Of a DNA stretch of 64,000 bases, positions 18,801 to 27,209 are shown one piece after another (the first letter of the stretch is position 1; each line of letters begins with the position of its first letter). Source of the DNA: Ignavibacteriales bacterium. GTDB taxonomy: Bacteria > Bacteroidota > Ignavibacteria > T3Sed10-11. The translations under genes and the position numbers were made by a program. Under the pieces are notes generated by a model that was not told where the DNA came from, ran no database searches, and was given only the letters and a program-made list of their open reading frames with translations. The DNA lies in contig PWXV01000324.1 of NCBI GenBank assembly GCA_003568415.1, forward strand, positions 1 through 64,000, read 5' to 3'.

Positions 18801-18813
18801 CACTGAACTTCAT
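15805..18813 (-). CDS. Exported TPR-CHAT protein (caspase-like peptidase domain)
   Basis: 1002 aa. A signal peptide or N-terminal anchor lies at residues 1-26. Residues about 50-420 hold some eight to nine tetratricopeptide repeats of the kinesin-light-chain type, 42 residues each, with motifs such as SYNNLG and ALxIRxxxxGExH. A helical linker follows, then a CHAT domain (about 690-1002). The caspase-type dyad is present: H864 in ASHGFF and C914 in LSSCESG, with the conserved SLWKVTD downstream. CHAT proteases are known in type III-E CRISPR complexes and bacterial gasdermin defence, but many Bacteroidota TPR-CHAT proteins have no assigned role. Nothing here places a gasdermin or CRISPR gene beside it. 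The gene is a single unit, divergent from the small zinc protein. Confidence 0.85.
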   Translation of the reverse strand: MKFSGFVYIAISGLLLLIAASPASSIKGDPNEKFFTLIDQVKEFAREEQLDSAAHYLEQCSSLLKKFETHTDYYDSAHISMADAYFSVGQHYRSAREFQTAKKYQKQALNLRVKFLPDNDPRIGESYYFLALTKFILGDYDSGMVYINKSITHREAAFGKKHERIADSYNLRGSFYSVMDHYDEAVINYSKSLAMRISLLGEEHPDVASSYNNLGIVARQRGDYDAALEYYHQALAIRLATQGEEHRLTADNYMNIGVIYSSKEMEEEAIKYYKKALDIRRSVYGEKDISIALVLNNIGVTYRSAGDYDSALAYLTESLEMRREILGNVHPDIAQSLNNIGVVYKKTGHYDKALAFLGDAIEQRLQIFGEHSTQTADSYIYVGNTYRSMQDYDNALINYRKAIASLVPGFDSMDVHDHSIYDRSIINRSLLNALAEKAQLYHNMYADTPGNLEPLYAAIPLYHTARHVTDLLRNTYTAEQSKLLLSDFSADIFDEAVNTLFLLYEASGEPQYVQDAFTFAEHSRALLLWESIIDSRARSFAGIPDEKLDKEQEIHRQLIQTRMRYQRTRSDSDNYQTIRENYFDSLMKYRSFITELEQEYPRYFALKHDISSPSISQTQNVLDENTALLQFHLGGKNSFLFVMNDKEYSIIKLAPSEQIEDFTNRLRRSIRLVNPQDFINVSTELYTQLIEPALPLIESRDKLVIIPDGALHHLPFETLISEAVYDDYRNISFSSLQYLIQEYSITYNYSSKLAVYKLEQERDTITRTPQPRFAGFAPVFTTDRDENARPVNLAYARDSAEQPTREFSLAWFPDLPHSEEEVHAIVNLFGMEDHRTAGFYHSDATKENFLATAEEYTHIHIASHGFFNEEEPMLSGVLFSPGDYSDIEGERDILFAGEIYGLNLDSDLVVLSSCESGVGTLQRGEGIMSLTRGFIHAGARNLLVSLWKVTDRHTADLMEEFYRHVLQGETYTEALRNTKLRMIEQDDTALPIFWSGFVMIGV

Positions 18814-19132
18814 TTTTCCCTTTGAGCACTCTTAAAAAACAATTGTATACTATATTAGATAAACACTATGATAAAAGCAATTTATTTTAAAGTTTTCTAA
18901 TTTTTCGGTGTTGAACAACCTGTTGGTGTAGTGTAGATTTTCTCAACACTTGTATTGTCTTCCCATTCATATAATTTCATATTAGAAGACGGCAATTGAG
19001 TAATGGGAACGGTATTATGCAGTGAGTTGTTACATTTTACCCAGGTGCTCCACCATATTGCTGCAGTTTTTATTGATATGACCGCTTTTTATTTTTCACA
19101 TAGCAACTCATCTCAATACAAAGGAGGATAGT
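18814..19132. other. Intergenic region between divergent genes
   Basis: About 320 bases, AT-rich, lying between the starts of the CHAT gene (leftward) and the small zinc protein (rightward). It must hold both promoters. I find no convincing pair of boxes and no open frame. GGAGG (19123-19127) serves the rightward gene. Confidence 0.5.
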
Positions 19133-19366
19133 ATGGCACAGTGTGAAGTTTGTGGAAATGATTATGATAAGGCTTTCGAGGTAATACAAAACGGTGAAAA
19201 GCACACGTTTGACAGCTTTGAATGTGCGATCCATGCTCTTGCACCAACATGCGATAAATGCGGATGTCGGGTTATCGGGCATGGCGTAGAATCGAACGGT
19301 AGTATCTTCTGTTGTGCCCACTGTGCATCAAAAGCAGGTGTCACCGAAGCAAAAGACCGGGTTTAG
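19133..19366 (+). CDS. Small cysteine-rich zinc-binding protein
   Basis: 77 aa with a strong AAAGGAGGA site 5 bases upstream. Nine cysteines are arranged as C4-x2-C7, one in DSFECAIHA, C-x2-C-x-C (CDKCGCR), and C-C-x2-C near the end (CCAHC), plus several His. This suggests two or more zinc sites, like a short zinc ribbon or metallothionein-like fold. I recall this family as widespread in bacteria, usually annotated as hypothetical, with the conserved stretches FDSFECAIHALAPTC and GHGVE. No enzymatic motif is visible. It may be a metal buffer or a small adaptor. It is followed by a repeat region and the restriction-modification genes. Confidence 0.7.
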   Translation: MAQCEVCGNDYDKAFEVIQNGEKHTFDSFECAIHALAPTCDKCGCRVIGHGVESNGSIFCCAHCASKAGVTEAKDRV

Positions 19367-19728
19367 TAGGCGGTGCACAACAGGAGAACCTTTAAAAAAT
19401 TACCACAATTGCAATTTTATGCAATTGTTGAATGAACACCCCTAACGGCGGCTTACAAGAAGAGAAAACTACATTACCATAACGCAGAGGTCGCTGAGTG
19501 CGCAGAGGATTGCAGAGAAAGTTTTAATAATATTTCATTTCTTTCTCTACGTTCTTTTCGGCCTCTGCACTGTTATTGACAAATTAGCGATTGCTATCCC
19601 CTATTATTTCATTTTTTCCGACTCAATTTCGTTTTTAAAATACACAGGACGCTGAATCCTCTTTGCGTCAATCATACGAAATATTTATCTTGATACTTTA
19701 TCACACCACGCAAGGGAACCTGAACTGT
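19367..19728. other. Intergenic region containing a degenerate GCAGAGG repeat
   Basis: About 360 bases before the methyltransferase start. It holds the repeat listed at 19481-19570. In-frame codons from TTG 19663 could extend the methyltransferase, but I judge ATG 19729 the better start. Confidence 0.5.
19481..19570. repeat. Degenerate GCAGAGG intergenic repeat with inverted halves
   Basis: The left arm has two GCAGAGG words (19484-19490 and 19502-19508) and AGAGAAAG (19514-19521). The right arm has CTTTCTCT (19541-19548) and CCTCTGC (19562-19568). It therefore folds as two nested stems around 19522-19540. Words of the type CGCAGAGG in tandem are common intergenic filler in several bacterial genomes. 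It borders the restriction-modification module. Confidence 0.55.
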
Positions 19729-20799
19729 ATGCATGAAAAGCTTACTATTGATAAATCCAACTTCATCGGGTTTTTGGAAGAATTACATAGCTCATCCGAT
19801 TTATCCTCAATTCGCTCAAAACTCAGTGAGCTTGTAGCTATTATTGATGATGCATACGGAAACAGTAAGGGAATAGTTACCACTGACAATAATGGAGACA
19901 CAATTGAGCTTTCAAGATCTTATCTTATTAATGAACTAACACAGATCAAAAAAACACACACGCTCGAGCGGACGAAGTATTACCTGCAAAGATTGATCAA
20001 AGGGGTTACGGAAATAAAGACAACCGGTATCAACGATATCAATCTCAACAGGTGGAAGGAATACGATGAGATACTCACCGATAGTTTGTGGGTACTGCCG
20101 AAACGGGATTCATACGGGGCGCATTCTTCCTGGTACTGGGGAAATTTTATACCACAAATACCGCATCAAATGATGCTGCGATATACCAAAGCGGGTGAAC
20201 TTGTAGTTGATCCATTTGTCGGAAGCGGCACGACCTTACTTGAGTGTCAGCGTTTGGGAAGGCACGGCATCGGCTTAGAACTGAATGAGGATATAGCCGG
20301 ACGTACAAGAGAAATAGTGAAGGATGACGGTAAGGTTACCACCATCATTGAGACCGGCAACAGCGCTGAGATTGATTTTCAAAAGCTTCTCTCAGATAAC
20401 GGTTTCGCATCCGCTCAATTGTTACTGGTACATCCACCGTATCATGACATAATACCGTTTAGCGATAATCCGAAAGATCTGTCGGCACAGAAATCTGTGG
20501 ATGCTTTTCTACATCTCTTCGGGAATGTGTTAGACAATATATATCCAATCCTCGATAAAGGCAGGTTTATGGCGGTTGTTATCGGTGACAAATACGAAAA
20601 AGGGGAATGGATACCGCTCGGCTTTTATATAATGCAGGAAGTACTGAAGCGAAAATTCAAGTTGAAGAGTACCATTGTAAAAAACTTTGAGGATACTACC
20701 GCCAAAAGAAATCAGAAGGAACTCTGGCGCTACCGTGCCATGGCCGGAGGTTTCTATATTTTCAAACACGAATATATTTTTGTGTTTCAGAAAAAATAA
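19729..20799 (+). CDS. Type II DNA methyltransferase (N4-cytosine/N6-adenine class)
   Basis: 356 aa from ATG 19729. It transfers a methyl group from S-adenosylmethionine to an exocyclic amino group of a base and protects host DNA from the adjacent nuclease. SAM-binding motif DPFVGSGTTLLEC starts at D161, followed by GIGLELN. The catalytic motif IV reads HPPY (235-238) with His in the place of the usual Asp, Asn or Ser; I recall THPPY-type variants among N4/N6 methylases, so it is probably active. Motif order is I before IV. The N-terminal 100 residues are helical and may recognise the target. The nuclease gene follows after 4 bases. Specificity cannot be read from the sequence. Confidence 0.85.
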   Translation: MHEKLTIDKSNFIGFLEELHSSSDLSSIRSKLSELVAIIDDAYGNSKGIVTTDNNGDTIELSRSYLINELTQIKKTHTLERTKYYLQRLIKGVTEIKTTGINDINLNRWKEYDEILTDSLWVLPKRDSYGAHSSWYWGNFIPQIPHQMMLRYTKAGELVVDPFVGSGTTLLECQRLGRHGIGLELNEDIAGRTREIVKDDGKVTTIIETGNSAEIDFQKLLSDNGFASAQLLLVHPPYHDIIPFSDNPKDLSAQKSVDAFLHLFGNVLDNIYPILDKGRFMAVVIGDKYEKGEWIPLGFYIMQEVLKRKFKLKSTIVKNFEDTTAKRNQKELWRYRAMAGGFYIFKHEYIFVFQKK

Positions 20800-20803
20800 A
20801 ATA

Positions 20804-21451
20804 ATGGATCTTGATAGAATCGAGCGGGAATTAAAAAAACGTCTTGCCTATCCGTATGCATGGGGCAGAAAGCAAAACGATCACTTCGATAAAAGAACAC
20901 AGTTTATATACGATACGCATACATTTGAAACATTGTTTGCAAGAATAAAGAAAACATTCCGTGATGATCCTCGCTGCGATGCATTAACAATGTATGCAAT
21001 GAATCGCTGGTATAACTACTGGTCTGCACGTGCGGTTGAAGAAATATTCTGTCGTATGCCGGGTGTTGAACCTGAACGGGATGTACGAAACCGGCTTGCC
21101 GATTTTTCTGTACACGGTATCCGCTTTGATCATAAAACGACAGTTTTTCCGAAAAGTTATAACGGAACGATTGAACAAGCCCGGACACATCCGGAAGAGT
21201 TGATAAGGTGGTTGTATTCTAATCAGTCACAGGGAAGCCGTAACCATGCCAGGAACAGATTATTCATTGTACTCTATTCATATGATAATGAACACTGGAA
21301 ATTGAAAGCCGAGATCGCATGGTTGCGGAATATAATCGAGTCGTATGTTATACAGTTTGACCGGGCAAAGTTATTGACTTTTAATTTTGAGGATGGCATT
21401 CCGACGCTTGCCGATGTTATCTGGGGAATAAAAAAGTCCAAAACGGCGTGA
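20804..21451 (+). CDS. Type II restriction endonuclease, PD-(D/E)XK fold
   Basis: 215 aa from ATG 20804, four bases after the methyltransferase stop. The frame is open further left inside the methyltransferase, but this ATG is the natural start. The catalytic pattern is D100-x8-D109-H110-K111 in the stretch HGIRFDHKTTVFP, the DxK half of a PD-(D/E)XK site, with an upstream Glu (E79/E80) on a preceding helix. Length is typical of a simple type II enzyme. I recognise a DHKT-x-FP pattern from other restriction enzymes of this kind but cannot name the recognition site. Tight coupling to the methyltransferase and the flanking repeat suggest the pair arrived together by transfer. Confidence 0.75.
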   Translation: MDLDRIERELKKRLAYPYAWGRKQNDHFDKRTQFIYDTHTFETLFARIKKTFRDDPRCDALTMYAMNRWYNYWSARAVEEIFCRMPGVEPERDVRNRLADFSVHGIRFDHKTTVFPKSYNGTIEQARTHPEELIRWLYSNQSQGSRNHARNRLFIVLYSYDNEHWKLKAEIAWLRNIIESYVIQFDRAKLLTFNFEDGIPTLADVIWGIKKSKTA

Positions 21452-21581
21452 AACAGACAATATTTTTTTTGTAACTTGTATTTTTAAAAAACATATATAT
21501 CTTTATATGATGACCTATGCGGGGATGCGAAAGTGCGAATTTCTAATTCAAGAGAGGTGTTTTGGGTCTTAACTAATCATA

Positions 21582-21613
21582 TATTGTTGATTCCTGCCGT
21601 TTGATCAACAATA
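21582..21613. repeat. Perfect 10-bp inverted repeat before the subtilase gene
   Basis: TATTGTTGAT (21582-21591) and ATCAACAATA (21604-21613) with a 12-base spacer. It ends about 35 bases before the start codon and is followed by A not T, so it is not a terminator of the rightward transcript. It may be an operator or a 5'-UTR hairpin. Confidence 0.5.
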
Positions 21614-21647
21614 AAAAAGCCATTCACCAAAATATTCGGGAGGAAAT

Positions 21648-23414
21648 ATGAAGTATTGGCAACTTTCTTTTTCGGTGGTTGTAGTTTCTATTCTCTTATT
21701 ACTATCCGGTTGTGTTGATCAGGAAGAAGTCCTCGCTCCGAAATCCGGCGAAACAGGGCATCTCGCCAAAACCGTAACGGGCGACCGGTACCTTGTCGGA
21801 TTTACAAATTCACCCGATGCCGGTATTGTAGAAGGTGTGGGCGGACAGGTAACGAGAACGTTTACCATTGTACCTGCAGTTGCGGCGCAGATGAGTCCGC
21901 AAGCGGCAGATGCTTTATTAAAAAACCCCAACATCGCATACGTAGAACCTGACTACGAAATGTTTGCACACAGTCAGACCGTGCCGTGGGGAATTGACCG
22001 GGTCTTTGGAGATGAAAGCTATTCATTTTCGACGTGGGATATCTCCACCGGTAACGACATTGGTGTCGCTATACTCGATACCGGTATAGATGAGGACCAC
22101 GAAGACCTCAAGGTAGCAGGCGGAGAAACTACCGTGGATGATACACACTGGGGAAGCGACGGAAGCGGACACGGGACGCACGTAGCCGGTACTGTTGCAG
22201 CACTGGATAATAATCTCGGTGTGGTTGGTGTGGCACCGGATGTTTCTCTCTATGCGGTAAAGGTCCTATCCGACGGTGGCAGCGGAACGGTCGCTTCAGT
22301 TGTGGCCGGTATCGAATGGGCAGTAGATCAGGGTATACCGGTTCTTAATATGAGTCTCGGCGGCAGCAGCGATTCGCAGACCTTACGCGATGCGTGTGAC
22401 GCTGCTTATGCCGCGGGTCATCTGCTCGTCGCTTCTGCCGGTAACAGTGGTAATCCCGGCGGCCGCGGAGATAACGTCGGTTATCCTGCACGGTACGAAT
22501 CGGTTATTGCCGTTGGATCATCGACTCAAAATGACACTCGTTCCAGCTTTTCAAGTACCGGTCCGGATGTAGAACTCATTGCACCGGGTTCGAGCATTTT
22601 AAGCACACTACCGGGTGATGAATACGGTACTTATAGCGGTACATCAATGGCATCACCGCACGTTGCCGGTGTTGCTGCACTTGCTTGGGCTTCGAATACC
22701 GGTTTAACACATTCAGAAGTGAGACAAATACTTCGTGATACCGCTGAAGATCTCGGACTTTCGTCAAATCACCAGGGGTATGGCCTTGCCCGTGCAGATC
22801 TCGCCGTTGCAGCGGTATCCGGTGCGGAACCTGCCCCTGACGATCCTACAGGAATCCTTGCGGGAACAGTATCAGATGCAGAAACTGGTTCGGGAATTCA
22901 GGGAGCTTCGGTAACTGTAGACGGAACTGATTTCTCCGCAACAACCGGTAGTGATGGATCATATAGTATTGAGAATATACCTGAAGGATCATACGACGTC
23001 ACCGCATCAGCAGATGATTATGTAGCTGAGACAAAACCTGCAACGATCTCCGGCGATGAAACGACGACTCTCGATTTTGCACTTGCACAGGAAGAAGATG
23101 ATGATCCGGACGATCCGGTAAACGGAGAACTGTCAATAGATGTATTTGACCTCACCGATTCAAGCAATCCCGCCTGGGCACGGGTTACTGTGAACTGGGC
23201 GGTGTCGGGAGAAAATCTCTCCAGCGTGCAGTCTGAACTCATACTTGATGGTAACGTGATCGACTCTCAAACGTCGTCTGTCAGCGGTTCAGGGGCTTCG
23301 GGTGAACATTCACTCCGCAACCGCAATGGGCACGGCAATACGTATCAGGTGAAGTTGACGGTAACGGACACCGGCGGCAATAGCGTGTCGGAAACAAAAG
23401 AGATCGATCTCTGA
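21648..23414 (+). CDS. Subtilisin-like serine protease, lipoprotein
   Basis: 588 aa with GGGAGGAAAT upstream. A lipoprotein signal ends in LLSGC (lipidated C22). Residues about 45-107 look like an I9-type propeptide (NIAYVEPDYEM). The S8 domain (about 115-395) has the complete triad: D144 in LDTGID, H175 in GHGTHVAG and S333 in GTSMASPHVAG. A carboxypeptidase-regulatory-like beta domain (about 405-480) follows, then an acidic linker and a last Ig-like domain (about 490-588). There is no T9SS tail, so export is by Sec and lipidation. Likely an outer-membrane or surface protease for nutrient breakdown. Monocistronic, with a terminator. Confidence 0.9.
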   Translation: MKYWQLSFSVVVVSILLLLSGCVDQEEVLAPKSGETGHLAKTVTGDRYLVGFTNSPDAGIVEGVGGQVTRTFTIVPAVAAQMSPQAADALLKNPNIAYVEPDYEMFAHSQTVPWGIDRVFGDESYSFSTWDISTGNDIGVAILDTGIDEDHEDLKVAGGETTVDDTHWGSDGSGHGTHVAGTVAALDNNLGVVGVAPDVSLYAVKVLSDGGSGTVASVVAGIEWAVDQGIPVLNMSLGGSSDSQTLRDACDAAYAAGHLLVASAGNSGNPGGRGDNVGYPARYESVIAVGSSTQNDTRSSFSSTGPDVELIAPGSSILSTLPGDEYGTYSGTSMASPHVAGVAALAWASNTGLTHSEVRQILRDTAEDLGLSSNHQGYGLARADLAVAAVSGAEPAPDDPTGILAGTVSDAETGSGIQGASVTVDGTDFSATTGSDGSYSIENIPEGSYDVTASADDYVAETKPATISGDETTTLDFALAQEEDDDPDDPVNGELSIDVFDLTDSSNPAWARVTVNWAVSGENLSSVQSELILDGNVIDSQTSSVSGSGASGEHSLRNRNGHGNTYQVKLTVTDTGGNSVSETKEIDL

Positions 23415-23443
23415 GTTCAACAGGTAACATTACAGAAGTTATA

Positions 23444-23475
23444 AAAAGGGCGGGATGAAAATCCTGCCCTTTTTT
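23444..23475 (+). terminator. Rho-independent terminator of the subtilase gene
   Basis: 13-bp stem AAAAGGGCGGGAT (23444-23456) / ATCCTGCCCTTTT (23461-23473) with one G-T pair and a GAAA tetraloop, running into a T tract. It begins 30 bases after the stop codon. Confidence 0.92.
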
Positions 23476-23600
23476 ACATGATTCCGTGCAATACTCTCCT
23501 CTGCTTCCTTATGCATAACATAATTGTGTATTTCTGTTGCTTGTTTACCCTGATTCTTTTACCTTACATTAAACACGTACCTATACTTTAGTTCTCACAT

Positions 23601-25751
23601 ATGCCCGATACTATCGACCAAAATACTTTTATCCCATCGGAGTTTGGCGATGAAATGATCGACTTTGCCATCGATTATTCGTTCCGTGCCCGTTTTATAA
23701 GCGGCTTATTTTTGCCGCTTTTTTTTATTGTGCTCGATTATTTTCTAGTCCTGGGACTCCCGATTTGGGTACTTGTAGCGGTGGGGATTTTTGAGGCATT
23801 CATCAATCAACCCCATAAATTCCTGCTTCAGAAGATAAAAAATAAATCCGACGTACTGCTTACAAACATTATACTCGATATTTTCGCTATAGGTCTGGTG
23901 GTATTTTACTCGGGTGGTATTACGGTACCATTTATCGGTTTTGTATTTTTAATCGTTATTGTTTTTAACGGTATTCTTGCCGGCATTACCTGGGCATTGA
24001 TGTTTTCACTGCTCAGCAGTCTTTTTGTTTTTATTCTTGCGATCCTTGAAATAAATGCAGATGTCATACCGCACACAGAGTTACGTATGGAAGCTTCGGA
24101 TCTTCAGATCTGGCTTATCAGCATAGGGTATACTATATTTTTTGTGTTGTTTGCAATTCTTGTCCATCTCCCTTCAAAAAAGTTTAAGGATGAGATCTTC
24201 CATCGTTATGAAGCACATAAAACTATTGCAGAATCGGAGCGCAAATACCGGGAGTTATTTGAGGAGTCAAAAGATACGGTGTATATGAGCGATCCGGAAG
24301 GTCGTTTTATCGATATAAATCCGGCAGGATTAGAGTTGTTCGGTTTCAAAGATAAACAAGAGGCGCTCAATAGTAATATTCAGACTGAAACGTATGCCGA
24401 TCCTGCAGTGCGTGACCGGTGGATGCAGCTAATGGAAGAGAAGGGGTACGTCAAGGATTTCGAAGCAGTATTCAGACGACAGGATGGTGAAGAACGAATT
24501 GCCCTCGAAACAGCAACTGCAGTGCGGGATATAGATGGGAAGATCGTTGTTTACCGGGGAATTATCCGTGATATAACCGAACAAAAACGTCTCGAAGAAC
24601 ATCTCCTGCAATCTCATAAACTTGAGAGTCTCGGGTACCTCGCGGGCGGAATTGCACACGATTTCAACAACATTCTGACAATAATCCAGGGCAGTTTATC
24701 GGTTTTAAAAACAAAACTGCAGGATTCTCCGCTGCAATCTTATATTGAATTGGGTGAAAGCGGTGTCGAGCGTGGCACCGACATTGCCCGCCAGTTACTT
24801 AAATTTGCACGTGTTGAGGATATTCGCTTACATCCATTGTCGGTAGACGAGGTAGTACAGGAACTTATAAAAGTGCTGAAACATACCTTCGAAAAAACTG
24901 TTGAGATTAATTATACTATTGCTGCCAACCTTTCCCAGATACAGGGAGATCGCGGACAGTTATATCAAATGTTGCTGAACTTATCCATTAACGCACGGGA
25001 TGCGATACTGGAACGAAAAGATACCAGGGGTAAAGGAACAATCGATATAACTGTCGATGAAATTAACGCGCAATCTATTCGAGCGCATGTTTCTAACGCT
25101 GAACAACGTAACCATGTACGGATAACTATTAGCGATACGGGTACTGGTATCGACTCAGAGATACATCAACGGGTATTTGATCCCTTCTTTACAACCAAGC
25201 CGGTGGGGAAAGGAACGGGACTTGGTTTGTCGGTTGTGTATGGTGTGGTAAAAAGTCATAACGGCCATATCAATTTTGTTTCGGAGAAAAACAAGGGTAC
25301 AACGTTTGAGATATATTTTCCGGTTATCAAGAAAGATGAAGGTGAGATGGCTGAGGAACCAAAGATCGTTGATGTCACCGGCACTGAAACGATATTTGTT
25401 GTCGAGGATGAAGATGTTTTACGAAATATACTCACCAAAGAATTGCAGGATCGTGGTTATACAGTCATAACGGCCGGCGATGGAAATGAAGCTGTTGAGC
25501 GATATAAATCAAACCATACACATATCGAGTGTATTGTTCTGGATATTGGTTTACCAAGTGTTTCGGGTAATGAAGTATTTCAGAAGATCAAAAATATAAA
25601 CAACGCCGTACCGGTCATCATTGTCAGTGGTTATTTAAGTGCGGGACAACGGGATGAACTTATGTATATGGGAGCCCAAACAATTATACAAAAACCTTAT
25701 AAAGTTCCCGAACTGGTACAAATCATACGTCAACAACTTGATAAAGAATAG
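23601..25751 (+). CDS. Hybrid sensor histidine kinase with PAS and receiver domains
   Basis: 716 aa. Residues about 28-190 contain five to six membrane helices forming a sensor without a large periplasmic domain. A PAS domain follows (about 212-325, RKYRELFEESKD to RDITEQKRLEEH). The HisKA box has H353 in GIAHDFNNIL, the form typical of hybrid kinases. The ATPase domain shows the N box NLSINARDA, DTGTGI and GKGTGLGLS. The C-terminal receiver (about 595-716) has phospho-acceptor D648 in LDIGLP and K in QKPYK. It would autophosphorylate and pass phosphate to its own receiver, then to an unknown output protein. No response regulator gene is adjacent. The SRPBCC gene follows after 6 bases. Confidence 0.92.
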   Translation: MPDTIDQNTFIPSEFGDEMIDFAIDYSFRARFISGLFLPLFFIVLDYFLVLGLPIWVLVAVGIFEAFINQPHKFLLQKIKNKSDVLLTNIILDIFAIGLVVFYSGGITVPFIGFVFLIVIVFNGILAGITWALMFSLLSSLFVFILAILEINADVIPHTELRMEASDLQIWLISIGYTIFFVLFAILVHLPSKKFKDEIFHRYEAHKTIAESERKYRELFEESKDTVYMSDPEGRFIDINPAGLELFGFKDKQEALNSNIQTETYADPAVRDRWMQLMEEKGYVKDFEAVFRRQDGEERIALETATAVRDIDGKIVVYRGIIRDITEQKRLEEHLLQSHKLESLGYLAGGIAHDFNNILTIIQGSLSVLKTKLQDSPLQSYIELGESGVERGTDIARQLLKFARVEDIRLHPLSVDEVVQELIKVLKHTFEKTVEINYTIAANLSQIQGDRGQLYQMLLNLSINARDAILERKDTRGKGTIDITVDEINAQSIRAHVSNAEQRNHVRITISDTGTGIDSEIHQRVFDPFFTTKPVGKGTGLGLSVVYGVVKSHNGHINFVSEKNKGTTFEIYFPVIKKDEGEMAEEPKIVDVTGTETIFVVEDEDVLRNILTKELQDRGYTVITAGDGNEAVERYKSNHTHIECIVLDIGLPSVSGNEVFQKIKNINNAVPVIIVSGYLSAGQRDELMYMGAQTIIQKPYKVPELVQIIRQQLDKE

Positions 25752-25757
25752 AAGTAC

Positions 25758-26216
25758 ATGCACTATATACTCAGCAGGCAACAATGGATTCCTGCATCAC
25801 TTGAACACGTATTCGCTTTCTTTGAAAAACCGGAAAACCTTGCACGGATCACACCGCGCTGGCTTAAATTTCAAATTACAACACCGTCACCGATTCATAT
25901 GGCGCAAGGAACCGAAATAGAGTATACCATTGCATGGCTCGGGTTTCCTGTGCGGTGGCATACGCAGATAACAAAATACGATCCGCCGAGTTGTTTTATC
26001 GATGAGCAGATCAAGGGACCGTACAGAACCTGGATACATGTGCATATGTTTGAAGAGAAAGATGACGGTGTGTTAATGACCGATCGTGTAACCTACAAAC
26101 TGCCGTTCGGACCCTTAGGTCGATTGATGCACATGTCGCTGATAGGGAAACAACTTGATGAAATATTTAATTACCGGCGGAATGTGATCGACAAAATATT
26201 TAATGAACAAAAATAG
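25758..26216 (+). CDS. SRPBCC (START-like) family protein
   Basis: 152 aa. The pattern of an N-terminal strand followed by PASLEHVFAFFEKPENLARITP, then alternating strands and a long C-terminal helix, is that of the SRPBCC/polyketide-cyclase fold, a hydrophobic ligand pocket. Homologues are often annotated as cell division inhibitor-like or CDP-paratose epimerase-associated proteins and are often found next to NAD-dependent epimerases, as here (gap 11 bases). Ligand unknown. Probably cotranscribed with the histidine kinase gene upstream and the epimerase gene downstream. Confidence 0.75.
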   Translation: MHYILSRQQWIPASLEHVFAFFEKPENLARITPRWLKFQITTPSPIHMAQGTEIEYTIAWLGFPVRWHTQITKYDPPSCFIDEQIKGPYRTWIHVHMFEEKDDGVLMTDRVTYKLPFGPLGRLMHMSLIGKQLDEIFNYRRNVIDKIFNEQK

Positions 26217-26227
26217 GAGGGATTACT

Positions 26228-27181
26228 ATGAAAATACTGGTGACCGGTGCTGCTGGATTCGTCGGGAATAACACCGTGCGTCGTCTTGTACAAAGAGGCA
26301 AACCCGTGCGGGCAATGGTGAGAAACGTCGAGAAGGCAAAGAAACGTTTAGAAGATATTGTAGATGAAATTGAGCTCGTCGAGGGTGATGTGACCGACCG
26401 GATAAGTTTAAAACCGTTGATGAAGGATGTAGCAGCAGTGATACATCTTGTAGCGATCGCATTGGAAAAAGGAGGACGAACATATGAGGAGGTCAATTAC
26501 CAGGGCACCGTAAACGTTGTGGATGCGGCTCGGGAGGCAGGCGTTGACCGGTTCATTTATATGAGTCAGAACGGGGCGGATAGTGCAATGCCGTATCGTT
26601 TCCTTAAAAGCAAGGGGAATGCACAGGACTATGTTGCCGGAAATATGCAGAATTGGACGGCCCTTCGACCATCGGCAATATTCGGCCCGCAGGATGAATT
26701 CTTTAATTCAATCGCCCGTCTCGTAAAATTAACGCCGGTAATTTATCCTCTTATCGGTGGCGGAAAAGCAGAATTCCAGCCCGTTTCGGTCAATGACGTT
26801 GCAGAAGCTATTGTACGTTCGTTGGATGATGAAACGACAATCGGGAAAGCGCTTGATCTCGGGGGGCCGGAAATATTAAACCTCGGAGAGATTGAACGTC
26901 GGGTCATAAAGGCTCTCGATTCGCACAGGATCTTGTTTCCGGCACCGACATGGTTGTTACGCGGGCCAGTTATTTTTATGGAGAAAACACTTCCCGGTTC
27001 GCCGGTATCTACCAGCTTACTTGACCTGCTGGCTGTCCCCAATATTGTTAAAGATAATGCACTTGTCAACCAGTTTGGGATGCAACCGATTCCCTTCGAT
27101 GGTGAGCATATCTCCTATCTCAAGAACAATACAGTTGGTGTTGCGGTGAGAACGATCTTTAAAGGAGATATTGTGAACTGA
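26228..27181 (+). CDS. NAD(P)-binding short-chain epimerase-like protein (NDUFA9/NmrA type)
   Basis: 317 aa with AGGAGGG upstream. A Rossmann fold is clear: VTGAAGFVGNNTVRRL at the N-terminus (residues 5-20). The rest fits the complex I NDUFA9-like or NmrA-like atypical SDR families: VIHLVAIALEKG, FIYMSQNGAD, LRPSAIFGP. The usual YxxxK catalytic pair is replaced by YRFLKSKG, where Tyr and Lys are still present in a similar position, so catalysis is possible. Substrate not predictable. It follows the SRPBCC gene and precedes a hydrolase gene by 28 bases. Confidence 0.8.
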   Translation: MKILVTGAAGFVGNNTVRRLVQRGKPVRAMVRNVEKAKKRLEDIVDEIELVEGDVTDRISLKPLMKDVAAVIHLVAIALEKGGRTYEEVNYQGTVNVVDAAREAGVDRFIYMSQNGADSAMPYRFLKSKGNAQDYVAGNMQNWTALRPSAIFGPQDEFFNSIARLVKLTPVIYPLIGGGKAEFQPVSVNDVAEAIVRSLDDETTIGKALDLGGPEILNLGEIERRVIKALDSHRILFPAPTWLLRGPVIFMEKTLPGSPVSTSLLDLLAVPNIVKDNALVNQFGMQPIPFDGEHISYLKNNTVGVAVRTIFKGDIVN

Positions 27182-27209
27182 TAAAGTTTACGATTCGAAA
27201 TATTTAAAA

